Assembly (NCBI RefSeq): GCF_963576675.1
Contig: NC_088917.1
Coordinates: forward strand, 80,772,610-80,836,609
Length of the DNA stretch: 64,000 nt
Direction: 5' to 3'
Source of the DNA: Euphorbia lathyris
Lineage: Eukaryota; Streptophyta; Magnoliopsida; Malpighiales; Euphorbiaceae
The translations under genes were made by a program, and so were the position numbers. Under the pieces are notes generated by a model. The model was given only the letters and a program-made list of their open reading frames with translations. It had not been told where the DNA came from and made no database searches. This document shows, piece after piece, positions 10,848-20,964 of this stretch (its first letter is position 1; each line of letters opens with the position of its first letter).

Positions 10848-11340
10848 TTGTTAGTCTCCAGCCGGATAGAGGGAGATCAGAGGCACCGACTATTCAGGAC
10901 CCGCTCTCTTGTGAAAGGCGGGCGATGCAATGTGATAATAGATAGTGGGAGCCAAGAGAACATTGTGAGCAGCAGCGCCATTCGGAAATTCAGGTTGTTG
11001 AATGAGGCGCATCCTGACCCCTATAGGGTTGGATGGATCAAAACGTGGGTGAACTTAGAGTGAACCAGAGATGCAGGGTGCCTATTGAGATTGGTGATTA
11101 TAGAGATGAAGTCTGTTGTGACGTGGTCGATATGGACGCCTGCCACCTATTGTTGGGCAGACCCTGGCAGTTTGATAACGACGCCATCCACGCATGAAGA
11201 GGGAATACTTACAGATTTGTAAAGGATAGGGTGAAGTTCGTATTTACGCCAATGATGAGGGAGCCAAAGATCGATGAGAAGTCTACCTTGGTAGTCTATC
11301 CCACACACAAATCATTTGTCAGCGAATGTGAAGAGATCTA
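10848..11340 (+). pseudogene. Aspartic protease of G1 (broken)
   Basis: The segment contains the active-site block VIIDSGSQENIVSSSA (D-S-G, near 10935) and, after a frameshift near 11060, the second conserved block HLLLGRPWQFD (near 11146). Both are typical of Ty3/gypsy proteases that cut the Gag-Pol precursor. A TGA follows at about 11196 and another stop precedes the reverse transcriptase frame. Retroviral-type proteases act as dimers, so one D-S-G per copy is expected. Confidence 0.85.
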
Positions 11341-11341
11341 G

Positions 11342-12160
11342 ATGGTCTATGTTGTAATGGTTAAGGCGAATCACGAAGCCTTCCCAGTGGACAAACGAGA
11401 AATGCCGAATGAAGTGACCCGCCTACTTGGCGAGTATCCGAATCTTTTCCCCGAGGAGTTACCAAGTGGGTTACCACCTTTGAGGGACATCCAACATCAT
11501 ATCGATCTTGTGCCCGGGGCTAGTTTACCAAGCCTACCCCATTATCGAATGAGTCCAAAGGAGAATGACATCATGAGGCAGAAAGTGGAAGAACTCATTG
11601 AGATGGGATACATTAGGGAAAGTATGAGTCCATGCGCCGTTCCAGCCCTACTTACGCCCAAGAAAGATGGATCTTGGCGGATGTGTGTGGACAGCAGGGC
11701 TATTAACAAGATCACTATCAAGTATAAGTTCCCTATTCCAAGGCTGGATGATATGCTAGATCAGCTTGGCGGATCCAGAGTTTTCTCCAAGATTGATCTC
11801 CGGAGTGGGTATCATCAGATACGAATTCGATCTGGGGATGAGTGGAAGACCGCCTTCAAGACTAGAGATGGATTGTATGAGTGGTTAGTTATGCCATTTG
11901 GAATGACTAACGCCCCCAGTACGTTCATGAGGCTGATGAACCAGGTGCTTCGCCCGGTGATTGGGAAATTCGTAGTTGTGTATTTTGATGACATCCTGAT
12001 TCACAGCCAGACCTTGGTGGAACATGTGGAGCACTTGCAGATAGTATTTGACCTGTTAAGGAAACACCAGTTATACGCCAACACTAAGAATTGTGATTTC
12101 GTCATGGAAAGCCTGGTTTTCCTTGGGTTCGTGGTTAGTGGCGATGGAGTCCAAGTTGAT
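11342..12160 (+). pseudogene. Reverse transcriptase of G1
   Basis: The open frame carries the Ty3/gypsy reverse transcriptase: [16 protein letters not shown] leading in, [43 protein letters not shown], and the catalytic block [12 protein letters not shown] with the YxDD aspartates intact. The frame breaks near 12155, in a run of five G residues, where one extra base shifts the ribosome off the RNase H frame; the track beyond that point is out of frame. The polymerase core itself therefore appears uninterrupted, although it lacks an intact upstream Gag-Pol frame. Confidence 0.92.
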
Positions 12161-13580
12161 GGGGGAGAAGGTAAGAGCTATCCGAGAATGGCCTACTCCG
12201 AGGAACGTAGGGGATATGAGGAGTTTTCATGGGCTAGCAACATTTTATCGAGGATTCATCAAAAACTTCAGTTCCATAGTAGCCCCGTTGACGGAGTGTT
12301 TAAAGAAAGGAAGGGGGTTCGCGTGGGCGGATGCTCAAGAGGAGAGCTTCGCCCTGATCAAGGAAAAGCTGAGTACAGCGCCAGTGCTGGCGTATCCCAA
12401 TTTTGATAAATTGTTCGAAGTTGAGTGTGATGCTAGTGGAGTTGGGATTGGTGGTGTCTTGATGCAAGAAAAGAGGCCCATTGCGTATTTCAGTGAGAAG
12501 CTCTGTGAATCAAGGCAAAAGTGGGCCACGTATGATCAAGAATTTTATGCTGTAGTGAGGGCGTTAAAAGTATGGGAGCATTACTTGGTAGGGAAAGAAT
12601 TCGTCCTCTACACTGACCACCAAGCTCTCAAGTATCTGGGAAGTCAGAAGCAACTTCGAAGCTCCATGCATGCCCGATGGTCCGCCTTCATAGATAAGTT
12701 TCCCTATAAACTTGTCTATAATGCTGGAAAACAAAACAAGGTGGCGGACGCCTTGAGTCGAAGAGTGTTACTATTAAAGACAGTGAACTTGGAAGTCGAG
12801 TGTTTTGAACAAATCCGAGGAGAATACTTGGCGGATCCTGATTTTGGCAGTATCTGGGAAAAGTGTCAGCACCAGCATGGGGATGGGACGTATCACTTAA
12901 TGGATGAGTATCTTATGAGGGGCAATCAACTTTGCTTACCCTGCACCTCCATTCGTGAAAAGGTTGTGCGGGATCTACATGGCGGATGTCTAGGAGGGCA
13001 TTTTGGGCGAGATAAGACATACAAAGCAGCGAGTTCCCGTTATTTTTGGCCTAAGATAAGGAGAGATGTTGCCTACTTAGTAGAACGATGCTATGTTTGC
13101 CAGACCGCTAAGGGACATGCTACGAACGCAGGCTTGAACCTACCTCTGCCTGTACCAGAAACTATAGACCTATCCATGGATTTTGTCCTAGGATTACCCA
13201 GAACTCAACGAGGCATGGATTCCATTTTCGTCGTTGTTGACAGGTTTTCGAAGATGGCACACTTTATACCCTGTCGCAAAACTAACGATGCCTCAGCGAC
13301 TGCCAAGTTATTTTTCAAAGAGATTGTCAGACTATATGGCGTACCGAGAAGCATTGTCTCAGATCATGATACGAAGTTCCTAAGTCACTTCTGGCAGACA
13401 TTGTGGGCCCTTTTTGATACGTCTCTGAAGTTTAGTACCACTGCCCACCCTCAAACAGACGGTCAGACAGAGGTGGTCAATCGGACCTTGGGAAATTTAC
13501 TACGCAGCAAGTGTAAGGATAAGCCTAGGATATGGGATGTGGTATTAGCCCAGGCTGAGTTCACCTACAACGGATCTGTA
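12155..13580 (+). pseudogene. RNase H and integrase core of G1
   Basis: The frame begins with the connection region ([19 protein letters not shown]), then RNase H with [11 protein letters not shown] and [10 protein letters not shown]. Next come the integrase zinc finger (GGHFGRDKT ... CYVCQ) and the catalytic core, with the D-D-E residues in [20 protein letters not shown] and [10 protein letters not shown]. All three acidic residues are present. The placement of RNase H directly before integrase is the Ty3/gypsy order. A frameshift at about 13580-13595 separates it from the C-terminal integrase part. Confidence 0.92.
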
Positions 13581-13582
13581 AT

Positions 13583-14155
13583 TTGGGAACTGGGAAGTCA
13601 CCATTCGCGGTGGTATACACGAAGACCCCAAATCATACTCTTGATATAGCCCATCTTCCTAAAGGAAACGTGACCGCTAACCAGCTAGCCAAAGACTATG
13701 TACAGATGCATCAAGAGGTGAAGGAAACTCTTGAGGAGCGAAACCATAAATTAAAAGCTAAGGCGGATGAGCACCGCATGGACCTACAGTTTGAAGTTGG
13801 GGATGAGGTTATGGTATATTTGGGGAAAGAGAGACTCGCCAACGCCCCAAGCAGTAAACTTCGACCTAGGAAATACGGGCCATATAAAGTCACCAAGAAG
13901 GTCAATACGAATGCCTATCATGTTGCATTGCCAAATTGGCTTGGTAAAATGTCACCAGCTTTCAACGTCCGTGACCTCAGCCCGTGGAAACCAGATGGCC
14001 CTCTAGACACGAGCAAGTCCACGCTCTGCTCTTTTAAAGAAGGAAAGAATGATGCAGACATCCTAACTAGGGCCACCGCCCAAACACATCCTGGCGGACC
14101 CTCCGACACCACATGCCACACGAGGAGCGCCAGCACCTATCATGGCGGATCCTAG
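13583..14155 (+). pseudogene. Integrase C-terminal region of G1, overlapping the 3' LTR
   Basis: This is the continuation after the frameshift: [16 protein letters not shown], a basic and charged middle, then KLRPRKYGPYKVTKKV and SPAFNVRDLSPW, the usual end of the GPY/F-type module. The frame does not stop before the 3' LTR (14050) but runs 106 bp into it. No aromatic cage typical of a chromodomain is evident. Confidence 0.85.
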
Positions 14156-14591
14156 GGATGTACAAGTGGAGCGGGTCTAGGCGTATACGACAGGGGCGGA
14201 TCTCATATTATAAGAGAAGGCGTATCAATTTCTATTCCTAGGCGGATCCCCAGGCCTACTTCCTCACGAAGTAAATCACCAACCACCCTGACATTCCGTA
14301 CCTGCAGCTCCGTACGAATTGTCTGGGCGTATCACCTATTTTACCCTTTTGTCTACCGCTTTGTTGTAACCCTAGTAGGGGTAGTCCTGGTCTTTATTAT
14401 CATTAGGGGATGTATTTAAACCCCCACTTTTGTAAGGATATGCAACTTTTATCAATCTAAAATCATTCTCTTTGAGAACCAAAGGTTTATACCTTGTTAT
14501 ATTGGGATTCACTCCTTCTAGTTTAGCTAGAGAAGAACCTCTTTGTTGGTTTACGACTAAAACCTTCATTTATCGCTTTCAATCTGTATCA
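14050..14591 (+). repeat. 3' LTR of G1
   Basis: It is 542 bp, the same length as the 5' LTR, from TGATGCAGACATCC to CTGTATCA. The purine tract AAAGAAGGAAAGAA (14036-14049) just before it serves as plus-strand primer. It is followed by AAAAA, the target duplication. Confidence 0.92.
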
Positions 14592-14596
14592 AAAAA

Positions 14597-14850
14597 TTAA
14601 GTCGTGTTAGCAAGAAAAATGACGATTTGGCTTCACGAAAGCAGAATACGTGAATTCTGCAAAGAGAAATGTTACAATAAAGACACGATTTTACTTCGTG
14701 AAAGCAAAATACGCGAAGTCTGCGAAGGTAAAAATCATGAACATTTCTCTTCGCAGACTTCGTGGAATCTGGTTTCATGAAGTAAAAATCGTCGGTTTCA
14801 GCCTCTTTTTCCTCCCAGACTTTCGAAATACTTATTTCGCGAAGTGATTT
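14597..14850. repeat. Inverted and direct repeats of GCGAAGTCTGCGAAG type
   Basis: The words TTCGTGAAAGCAAAATACGCG, TCTGCGAAG, CTTCGCAGACTTCGTG and TTTCGCGAAG recur in both orientations. CGCGAAGTCTGCGAAG (about 14712) can pair with CTTCGCAGACTTCGTG (about 14748). Short open frames on both strands cross it and are by-products of the symmetry. Confidence 0.5.
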
Positions 14851-14930
14851 TCAGAAAAAAAAAAATGAAAAGAAAACAGTAGATACTTATATTTTTCCGC
14901 ATTTTACTATTGAAATCGTCAATAACCATA

Positions 14931-15010
14931 GGGTAAATAATTTATTAGTCTTCTAGTTTTTATCTAAAACACTGTTTAGTACTTTTATTTTGAAAAACAT
15001 ATTTTGAGGT
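14931..15010. mobile_element. One end of a MITE also present in the 63.7-kb intron
   Basis: GGGTAAATAATTTATTAGTC, a pyrimidine-rich stretch and ACTGTTTAGTACTTTTATTTT parallel the left half of the element at 63713 (GGGTAATTAATTTATTAGTC ... ACTGTTTAGTCTTATATTTT). The opposite end was not found, so it is a truncated copy. Confidence 0.5.
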
Positions 15011-15197
15011 CCCTATCTTTTACCAATATTAACCTTGTGGTCTTTTTATATATTTTTTTAGATTTTTAACCGAACATATCTTAGCTTTTAGGACAACCAC
15101 AATACAAAACAAGTTGACCATGTTACTCTATTATTTTATATATATATCTGGTTATGTTAAAATCTAACGATTACAATTCTAAAAAAACTAGACAATT

Positions 15198-15901
15198 AAC
15201 CTTGGGTTACTTCTGAGCTTTTTTCCTTGGTTTTAGTTTTTTCAACACAATTAACTAACTCCAATAATTTTGATTGCAATATCCAAATAAGTGCAAAACA
15301 AAATGTACAAAATTCGGAAGTATCAAAAAAGAGGAAGAGGTTTGAAAAAGAAAACAAAGGATCAGGTAAAAAGCAAAACAAGCTTATGGAAGAAGCAGCA
15401 AAGGACAATGGCATTGCAGAACGCACCGAGCATGGCTCTAATGATAGTTGTTCTCAATCATATGCTCAACGATCGATGTGTCAAGAAAAAGAAAGTTTCA
15501 ATACTAAGGTATGGTAAAGATGTTGAGCATCTAAAAAATTGTAATAAAATCATATGGGATGAGTGTGCCTCTAGTAATTTACAAAAAAAATCAAGTATGT
15601 GCAAGAGAACAAATGTGAGGTCGAGCTAATGGAGGAACTGAATGAGATATTTTTCAAAGAAATCATAGAAGTTAAAAAGAGAAAGGGAAGAGCGAAAGGA
15701 CTTCAGGGCATTGAAATGAATAATATTGTGTCAATTTCAGATAGAAAGTTCACTAGTTATGTGCCTCATCCAAAACCTAAAATACCAATTGGTAGAGATA
15801 AAAGTGATGGTGATAGTACTAACAAGGATGATAAGGAAGACAACAATGATTACGAGGGAGAAGAAAATGATAGAGATAATAATGTGTATGATGGCGGTTA
15901 A
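15198..15901 (+). other. Unrecognised lysine- and acid-rich frames
   Basis: Three overlapping plus-strand frames (15227-15517, 15291-15629, 15599-15901) encode lysine-rich, then aspartate- and asparagine-rich protein (for example KKRKGRAKGLQGIEMNNI followed by an acidic tail with many D, N and E). I do not recognise a family. The composition, with nuclear-localisation-like KKR clusters, would fit the charged tail of a transposase or a nuclear protein, but low-complexity AT-rich DNA can give the same. A shift between frames near 15500-15600 suggests a decayed gene if it was one. Confidence 0.3.
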
Positions 15902-16988
15902 AGTGAAAAGATCAATGACCATGAAGTTTGAAGATGTCAACAGATTAAGAATTATTCTTAGTGTTACTAAGGGATAAAAAAATTATAAGTTTAAGGGGTG
16001 CATTGAAATATTAAACTTACAATTAATAGTCTTTAATTTGGTTTATTATATTGTTCAAAAGTAATTTCTGCATTTATCAAGAGTTGTATTGTTTCATAAA
16101 GAGTCATGTGTATTTACAGAGAGTTATGTTGTATAACAATATATGTATGTAATGTATAAATACATATGAATACAATCAGTAAAAAAGAGAATTTTCTTCT
16201 AACAATTATACTCTTCTTCTGTACTTGTGAAAATTTATTTATATAAGTTAGAACAAAACAAACTGGAGAAACACATTTTCTTCCTTTCACCAAGTAATGT
16301 TACAAAATAAGCATAATGATGTAAGAATCAAGAAGAAATAAATAAAATCAATAATTTGAACAAATGGATTGGTAATTCTCGAAGCCTTATTTATTGATCA
16401 AAATTCCAACTCAAGAAGTGTGGTACCATACCAAGCAACAAGATGAATATGGTTCGAACCATGGTTGTTAAATCCAGATTTGACTCTTGACTCGAAATCT
16501 AAATAGAAATTATATAAAATTATAAAAGAAAGTAGAGACAAGCAGAACATAAAAAATCGGTAGACTATAGAGTAGAAGAAGATAATAACAAATAAATAGA
16601 AAAGAAGATGGAAGGTTTTGGAATTTATAAACTGAAGAGTCATCTAATTGAAACTATTTGTGTTTCATAATTTTTGTATGTTTTTTTTGTTTTTGTAAAG
16701 TGAATAGTCATCTTCTTCTGCTGTAAGTTTTTTAGTTGTTAAAAATTGAATTTTTTTTAAATGGTGACTTGAATATCGAATCAGTGGTGACTCGGCCGAA
16801 GCTTCCTAGTCTTACCATAGATGCGACTCGAATTCTTCCTAAATTGAATCCATCTGCCTTTTCTGTATGTATCATTTGGTGAACCAATACATGGCTAAAC
16901 TCAAATTTCTCATGTTTATTGGAATGAGAATGGAAATCCATTTGAAAAGAGTCATTGATGCTACCAAATAATGTATAATATTGACCTT
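15902..16988. other. No gene seen
   Basis: This is AT-rich noncoding sequence. The bases ACCTT at 16984-16988 are the target duplication of the next element. The minus-strand frames here have no domain character. Confidence 0.5.
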
Positions 16989-17681
16989 TGATAACTTGTG
17001 GAAAAATCCTTGATCAGAGCACTTCCATGTGAGGCGCCGTTGGGATCGGCCGGGGACACTCCGATGCCAAAGTTAGTAATATTTCTGAGAATAAACTGTA
17101 AGCACAAAAGTAGAGAATCAGTAAGTGTACCTTTGATCCTAGGAAGCTGTGGTATTTATATAGGTTTTTGTAACCTTCAGCATTAATGGGGAAACATGTG
17201 AAGAGTCGTGTCATTACTCGTCTTTAATTGCTATCAATTCTCCATTAATCCCAGTATTTAGCATTGAAACCCTCAGAGTTGATGTATTTGAACAGTCAAG
17301 TCTTTATTCCCTTTTAATGGCTATTAATTGCCATTTAATTGTATTTATTCCCATTCATGGATGGTAATAAAGGCGCATTTTCGTATTCTTTGATCCGTCA
17401 AGGCGTATGTACGCTCTCCTTGAGAGCTATGGCGGGTCTCCGCTACTCACTCTCATCGTGCGTATCTCGTTATGGCGTATCTCGCCATGGTCCACGTGGC
17501 ATGGCATAATGCTAGAGACTCCTTTCTTTTCCTCATTATTTGCATATTCGCCCCTGCATTAATTATCATTAATTCCACATTAATCATGCATAAATATCTC
17601 TTTTAGAATGAATAATGGTTTGCCATTATTTCTATTAATTTTCCCTTATTCCTTATTCAAGAATAATTTGGGTTGTTATCA
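16989..17681 (-). repeat. 3' LTR of element T (left)
   Basis: It is 693 bp, aligned throughout with 23409-24101, and has perfect 7-bp terminal inverted repeats TGATAAC/GTTATCA. A minus-strand TATATAAATA box lies near 17155-17164. Confidence 0.9.
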
Positions 17682-17699
17682 GAAGCCCCCCCTAAAGGT
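17682..17699 (-). promoter_or_regulatory. Polypurine tract of element T
   Basis: On the minus strand the bases before the LTR read CCTTTAGGGGGGGCTTC, a G-rich tract at the position where plus-strand DNA synthesis is primed. This fixes the orientation as minus. Confidence 0.65.
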
Positions 17700-17794
17700 A
17701 TAAAAAGCTCTTTAGGGCTGTCTAAATGGTGTTTTATTTTTCCATCTTGGAGGAAAGTGGACCCACCGGAGATGGGATCATATATGGATATGAT

Positions 17795-18066
17795 GCACTT
17801 TTAGGGGTTTTTTCTTCTTCGTGAATAGGTGGTCAGCTGTATCCATTGTTAGCCTCTAGGGGCTTTTTGAGAGTTATATTTCTTTTAGAAATGGAATAAC
17901 CCGCCCTTTATGGGACCATTTGTTCCTACCGCACTTTTAGGGGTTTTTTCTTCTTCGTGAATAGGTGGTCAGCTGTATCCATTGTTAGCCTCTAGGGGCT
18001 TTTTGAGAGTTATATTTCTTTTAGAAATGGAATAACCCGCCCTTTATGGGACCATTTGTTCCTACT
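17795..18066. repeat. 136-bp tandem duplication
   Basis: The segment starting GCACTTTTAGGGG at 17795 is repeated at 17931, with the second copy ending near 18066. The copies differ hardly at all, so this duplication looks recent. It lies in the noncoding 3' part of element T. Shorter degenerate relatives (TTAGGGACTTTT) follow to about 18175. Confidence 0.85.
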
Positions 18067-18254
18067 GCATAGGATTATGATTCGCCTTAGGGACTTTTTT
18101 TCTTCAGTTCTGCCATATTGAGGAGAATGACCCGACCTTAGGGATCAGTAAGAATGATCAGCCATTTAGGGACTTTTGTGCATTTTGTGGAGGGTTTTGG
18201 CACTTGCCTTTTTAGCCTTTACTCATTTTCCAAAGTGTTTTTACTTTGCATTTG

Positions 18255-18979
18255 TGAAGGCGAGACTTCGTTATTTCTATGATGAAGACGTGAATTCATT
18301 ACTTTGATGAAGACGAGGCTTCATTGTTTGGAGATGAAGACGAGGCTTCATTACTTGGATGAAGACAAGGCTCCATTACTTGGATGAAGACGAGGCTTCA
18401 TTATTTAGAGATGAAGACGAGGCTTCATTATTTGGAGATGAAGACGAGGCTTCATTACTTGGATGAAGACGAGGCTTCATTACTTGGATGAAGACGAGGC
18501 TTCATTATTTGGATGAAGAAGAGGCTTCATTATCTTGGATGAAGATGAGGCTTCATTACTTGGATGAAGACGAGGCTTCATTATTTGGAGATGAAGATGA
18601 GGCTTCATTATTTGGAGATGAAGACGAGGCTTCATTACTTGGATGAAGACGAGGCTTCATTATTTGGATGAAGACGAGGCTTCATTTTTTGGAAATGAAG
18701 ATGAGGCTTCATTACTTGGATGAAGACGAGGCTTCATTATTTGGATGAAGACGAGGCTTCATTACTTGGATGAAGACGAGGCTTCATTATTTGAAGATGA
18801 AGACGAGGCTTCATTACTTGGATGAAGACGAGGCTTCATTATTTGGATGAAGACGAGGCTTCATTATCTTGGATGAAGACGAGGCTTCATTATTTAGAGA
18901 TGAAGACGAGGCTTCATTATTTGGATGAAGACGAGGCTTCATTATCTTGAATGAAGACGAGGCTTCATTGTTGGATGAA
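18255..18979. repeat. Hairpin-forming minisatellite, about 26 copies of 25-28 bp
   Basis: The core GATGAAGACGAGGCTTCATT recurs about 26 times, joined by ACTTG, ATTTG or ATTTGGA spacers, which makes unit lengths of 25 to 28 bp. Each core contains ATGAAG and its complement CTTCAT six bases apart, so every unit can form a small hairpin. Unit lengths are mixed and mostly not multiples of three, so it is not a coding repeat. It is not a CRISPR: spacers are not unique and the organism is a plant. Confidence 0.9.
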
Positions 18980-19079
18980 CCCTTTTCTTTCCAGAACTAT
19001 TTTTACTAATGCATTATATCTTTTAGCAAGTAACTTTTTAGAATCTGGTTTAGGATTTCTCCGATTGTTTAGGGTAGGT

Positions 19080-19575
19080 GGCTAGCCGTACCCCAATGTG
19101 TGAGCCTTTGTGAAGGTTAGAAGCTTTTATTCCTGGTGAGGAAGTTAAGCTGCCTTAGGCGATCGATTTGCTTCCTATCTTTGAGGTGAATCGATCCGCC
19201 GCCAGGTCTTGAGACTCTTCTTTGCGAAGAGTATTTGAGAGTGTAAAGTTCTCACGTCTGAGAAATGTTCTGTCTCTGACGATGATCAATTGTTTCCTAT
19301 CTTTGAGGTAGATTGATCCGCCGCTGAGATTATTGTTCTCCTATCTTTGAGGAGAAAGTTTAGGGTGTAATTTTCTCATGTTTGAGATAATTTTAACCCG
19401 CTTTTGATGGTGACCAATACTTTTCCTGTCTTTGAGGAGAGAGTTGAGCTCATTTGAAAGCTCCTGAGGGTCTGTGCTTCTTATCTTTGTGGAAAGGGGA
19501 TCCGCCCATGATGGGGATCAATTATCCTATCTTTGAGGTAATTGATCCATCTGTGGAACTTTTCATTCGCCAGCC
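19080..19575. repeat. Degenerate long tandem repeat with CTATCTTTGAGG motif
   Basis: The motif CCTATCTTTGAGG or a close variant occurs about six times (near 19175, 19293, 19340, 19425, 19480 and 19530), often followed by TGATCCGCC. Spacing is irregular at 50-120 bp. It forms the third repeat block of element T after the 136-bp duplication and the minisatellite. Confidence 0.6.
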
Positions 19576-19699
19576 ACTGGGCGTATATCAGGAATAAAAG
19601 CTAGGCAAATGAATATAAGAAGTATGGCGAGAAAGAATAAATTATAAAATATAGGATACTAGAACAGTTTAATGCACATATAAGAATACATAAAAATAC

Positions 19700-20394
19700 T
19701 GATTTTTAGGCCTATGGTTCCATCTTTTCTGAGCAACTAGAACCGCATCCTCAATGATGTTTAACTTATGAGTAATCACATATGGGCTTACTCCTGTGGG
19801 GATCTCATTCTCCTATGCAAATAGGCTTTCAGACTCACTGAGAAATTTCGTAACATCCTCCTTGATCTCAGGTTTTAATCCTTTGGCGATCCGCACCCGC
19901 TTTCCATCAGCAATAAGGAGCGTTTCTGTGTCACCAAAAGCTGTAGTGATAAGTTCATCTTCCTCACCTTTGTCATTTTTGAATTGTGGGCGGATCGATA
20001 GCGACGCCGAGTAGGTCTCTTGAACCGCCTTTTGGTTCTCGCTAATCATTATTCCTCCTTTGCTGGTGGGAATGTACATTGCCATACGATGGATGGAAAT
20101 TAGGGCTGCAACCTTTGAGATGAACGGCCGCCCAAGAATGATGTTATAAGCTGATTGTCCATTCATAATAGAGAACTTCAAATCACCAATCCACGCTTGA
20201 TCATCATCCGCCAGCTTGCATTCCGAAGTTACCTGGTCCTTGGTCCGGATAGTGTGACCTGTCACTCCCATGATGTCAACAATGTTTGTTTCTATTTGGA
20301 TCAGATCAACCTTTAGTTTGGCGAATGCACCTATGGTGATGACATTGCAAGAACTGCCCGTGTCTACCATTACTCGCTTCATTTCATCTCCCAT
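19700..20394 (-). pseudogene. Protease and pre-RT linker of element T
   Basis: A 193-codon frame (20394-19813) holds the aspartic protease active site MVDTGSSCNVI (D-T-G) near the start and the conserved flap-side block AYNIILGRPFISKVAAL about 85 residues on. This spacing is usual for Ty3/gypsy Tat-group proteases. The frame then passes into the linker that normally precedes reverse transcriptase (FLSESESLFA, then after a stop SPYVITHKLNI and KRWNHRP to about 19700). Instead of the polymerase the sequence runs into the repeat blocks, so the RT was lost here. The frame joins gag without a gap upstream. Confidence 0.8.
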
Positions 20395-20960
20395 CCTTCA
20401 ATTGTCAACGCATCTGTATGTGGAGAGATTACTAGACCTGTTTTTGCAAAAGGGGCAATTGAGGGATGTTTTATCCAGAACGGATATTTTTGCTTTTTCC
20501 ACGGGTGGCTGATACACTGGTCCATCTGCTATGACATTAATGACACTTTTGAATTTCTTTTTGGGATCTGTCTTCTGCTTGTCGTCTTGTTATTTGTTAT
20601 TCTGGACAAAGCTATCTAGTTTGCCAGCTCCCAGCAAGCTTCAGTGTGGTGGCCAACCTGTAGTACACTTTGGCGTTTCTTCCAACGGTTACATGCTCCC
20701 CTCCTTTGGGTTTGGGATATGTAATGTCCCACTTATATTGATTCTTTTCTTTTATATTGTGGCAAGTTGGAAGATTTAATCATTTTTTCCGCCTCGTACC
20801 CCATGATTCGCGCTGTGAATGGCGAATTCCTGTTAACTGGATGGCGTATCTTTCTGCATTGTTCTCTTGTCTATCCAAAGCGGCATGCACTCGCCTTTCA
20901 ATCTCATCATTCGTGTGTTCAATGTTGAATAATGATGGTGAAGCCGGCTCTTGATCTTGA
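20395..20960 (-). pseudogene. gag: gag C-terminal part of element T
   Basis: Read in several frames on the minus strand: a helical stretch (RRVHAALDRQENNAERYAI), the knuckle-like motif ending GHHTEACWELAN, then VINVIADGPVYQPPVEKAK and finally the run into the protease. GHxTEAC and the INVIAxGP phrase are characteristic of Tat-group gag ends. At least three frame changes or stops occur, so it is decayed. The N-terminal gag core was not identified. Confidence 0.6.
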
Positions 20961-20964
20961 TCTC

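Larger units (their letters stand above)
8868..14591 (+). mobile_element. Ty3/gypsy LTR retrotransposon (element G1), decayed
   Basis: This 5,724-bp element is bounded by two 542-bp LTRs and flanked by AAAAA on both sides (8863-8867 and 14592-14596). The order is gag, protease, reverse transcriptase, RNase H, integrase, which defines Ty3/gypsy. The primer site is complementary to initiator methionine tRNA. The integrase frame runs 106 bp into the 3' LTR, an arrangement known from CRM-type chromoviruses, but I see no clear chromodomain, so the clade is left open. At least one stop in gag and several frameshifts in gag and pol make it non-functional. The LTRs remain very similar, with roughly a dozen differences noticed by eye. 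Confidence 0.93.

Noticed and set aside
18255..18979. Possible CRISPR array
   Set aside because: Spacers are not unique sequences, the units are 25-28 bp in total and the organism is a plant; this is a minisatellite.
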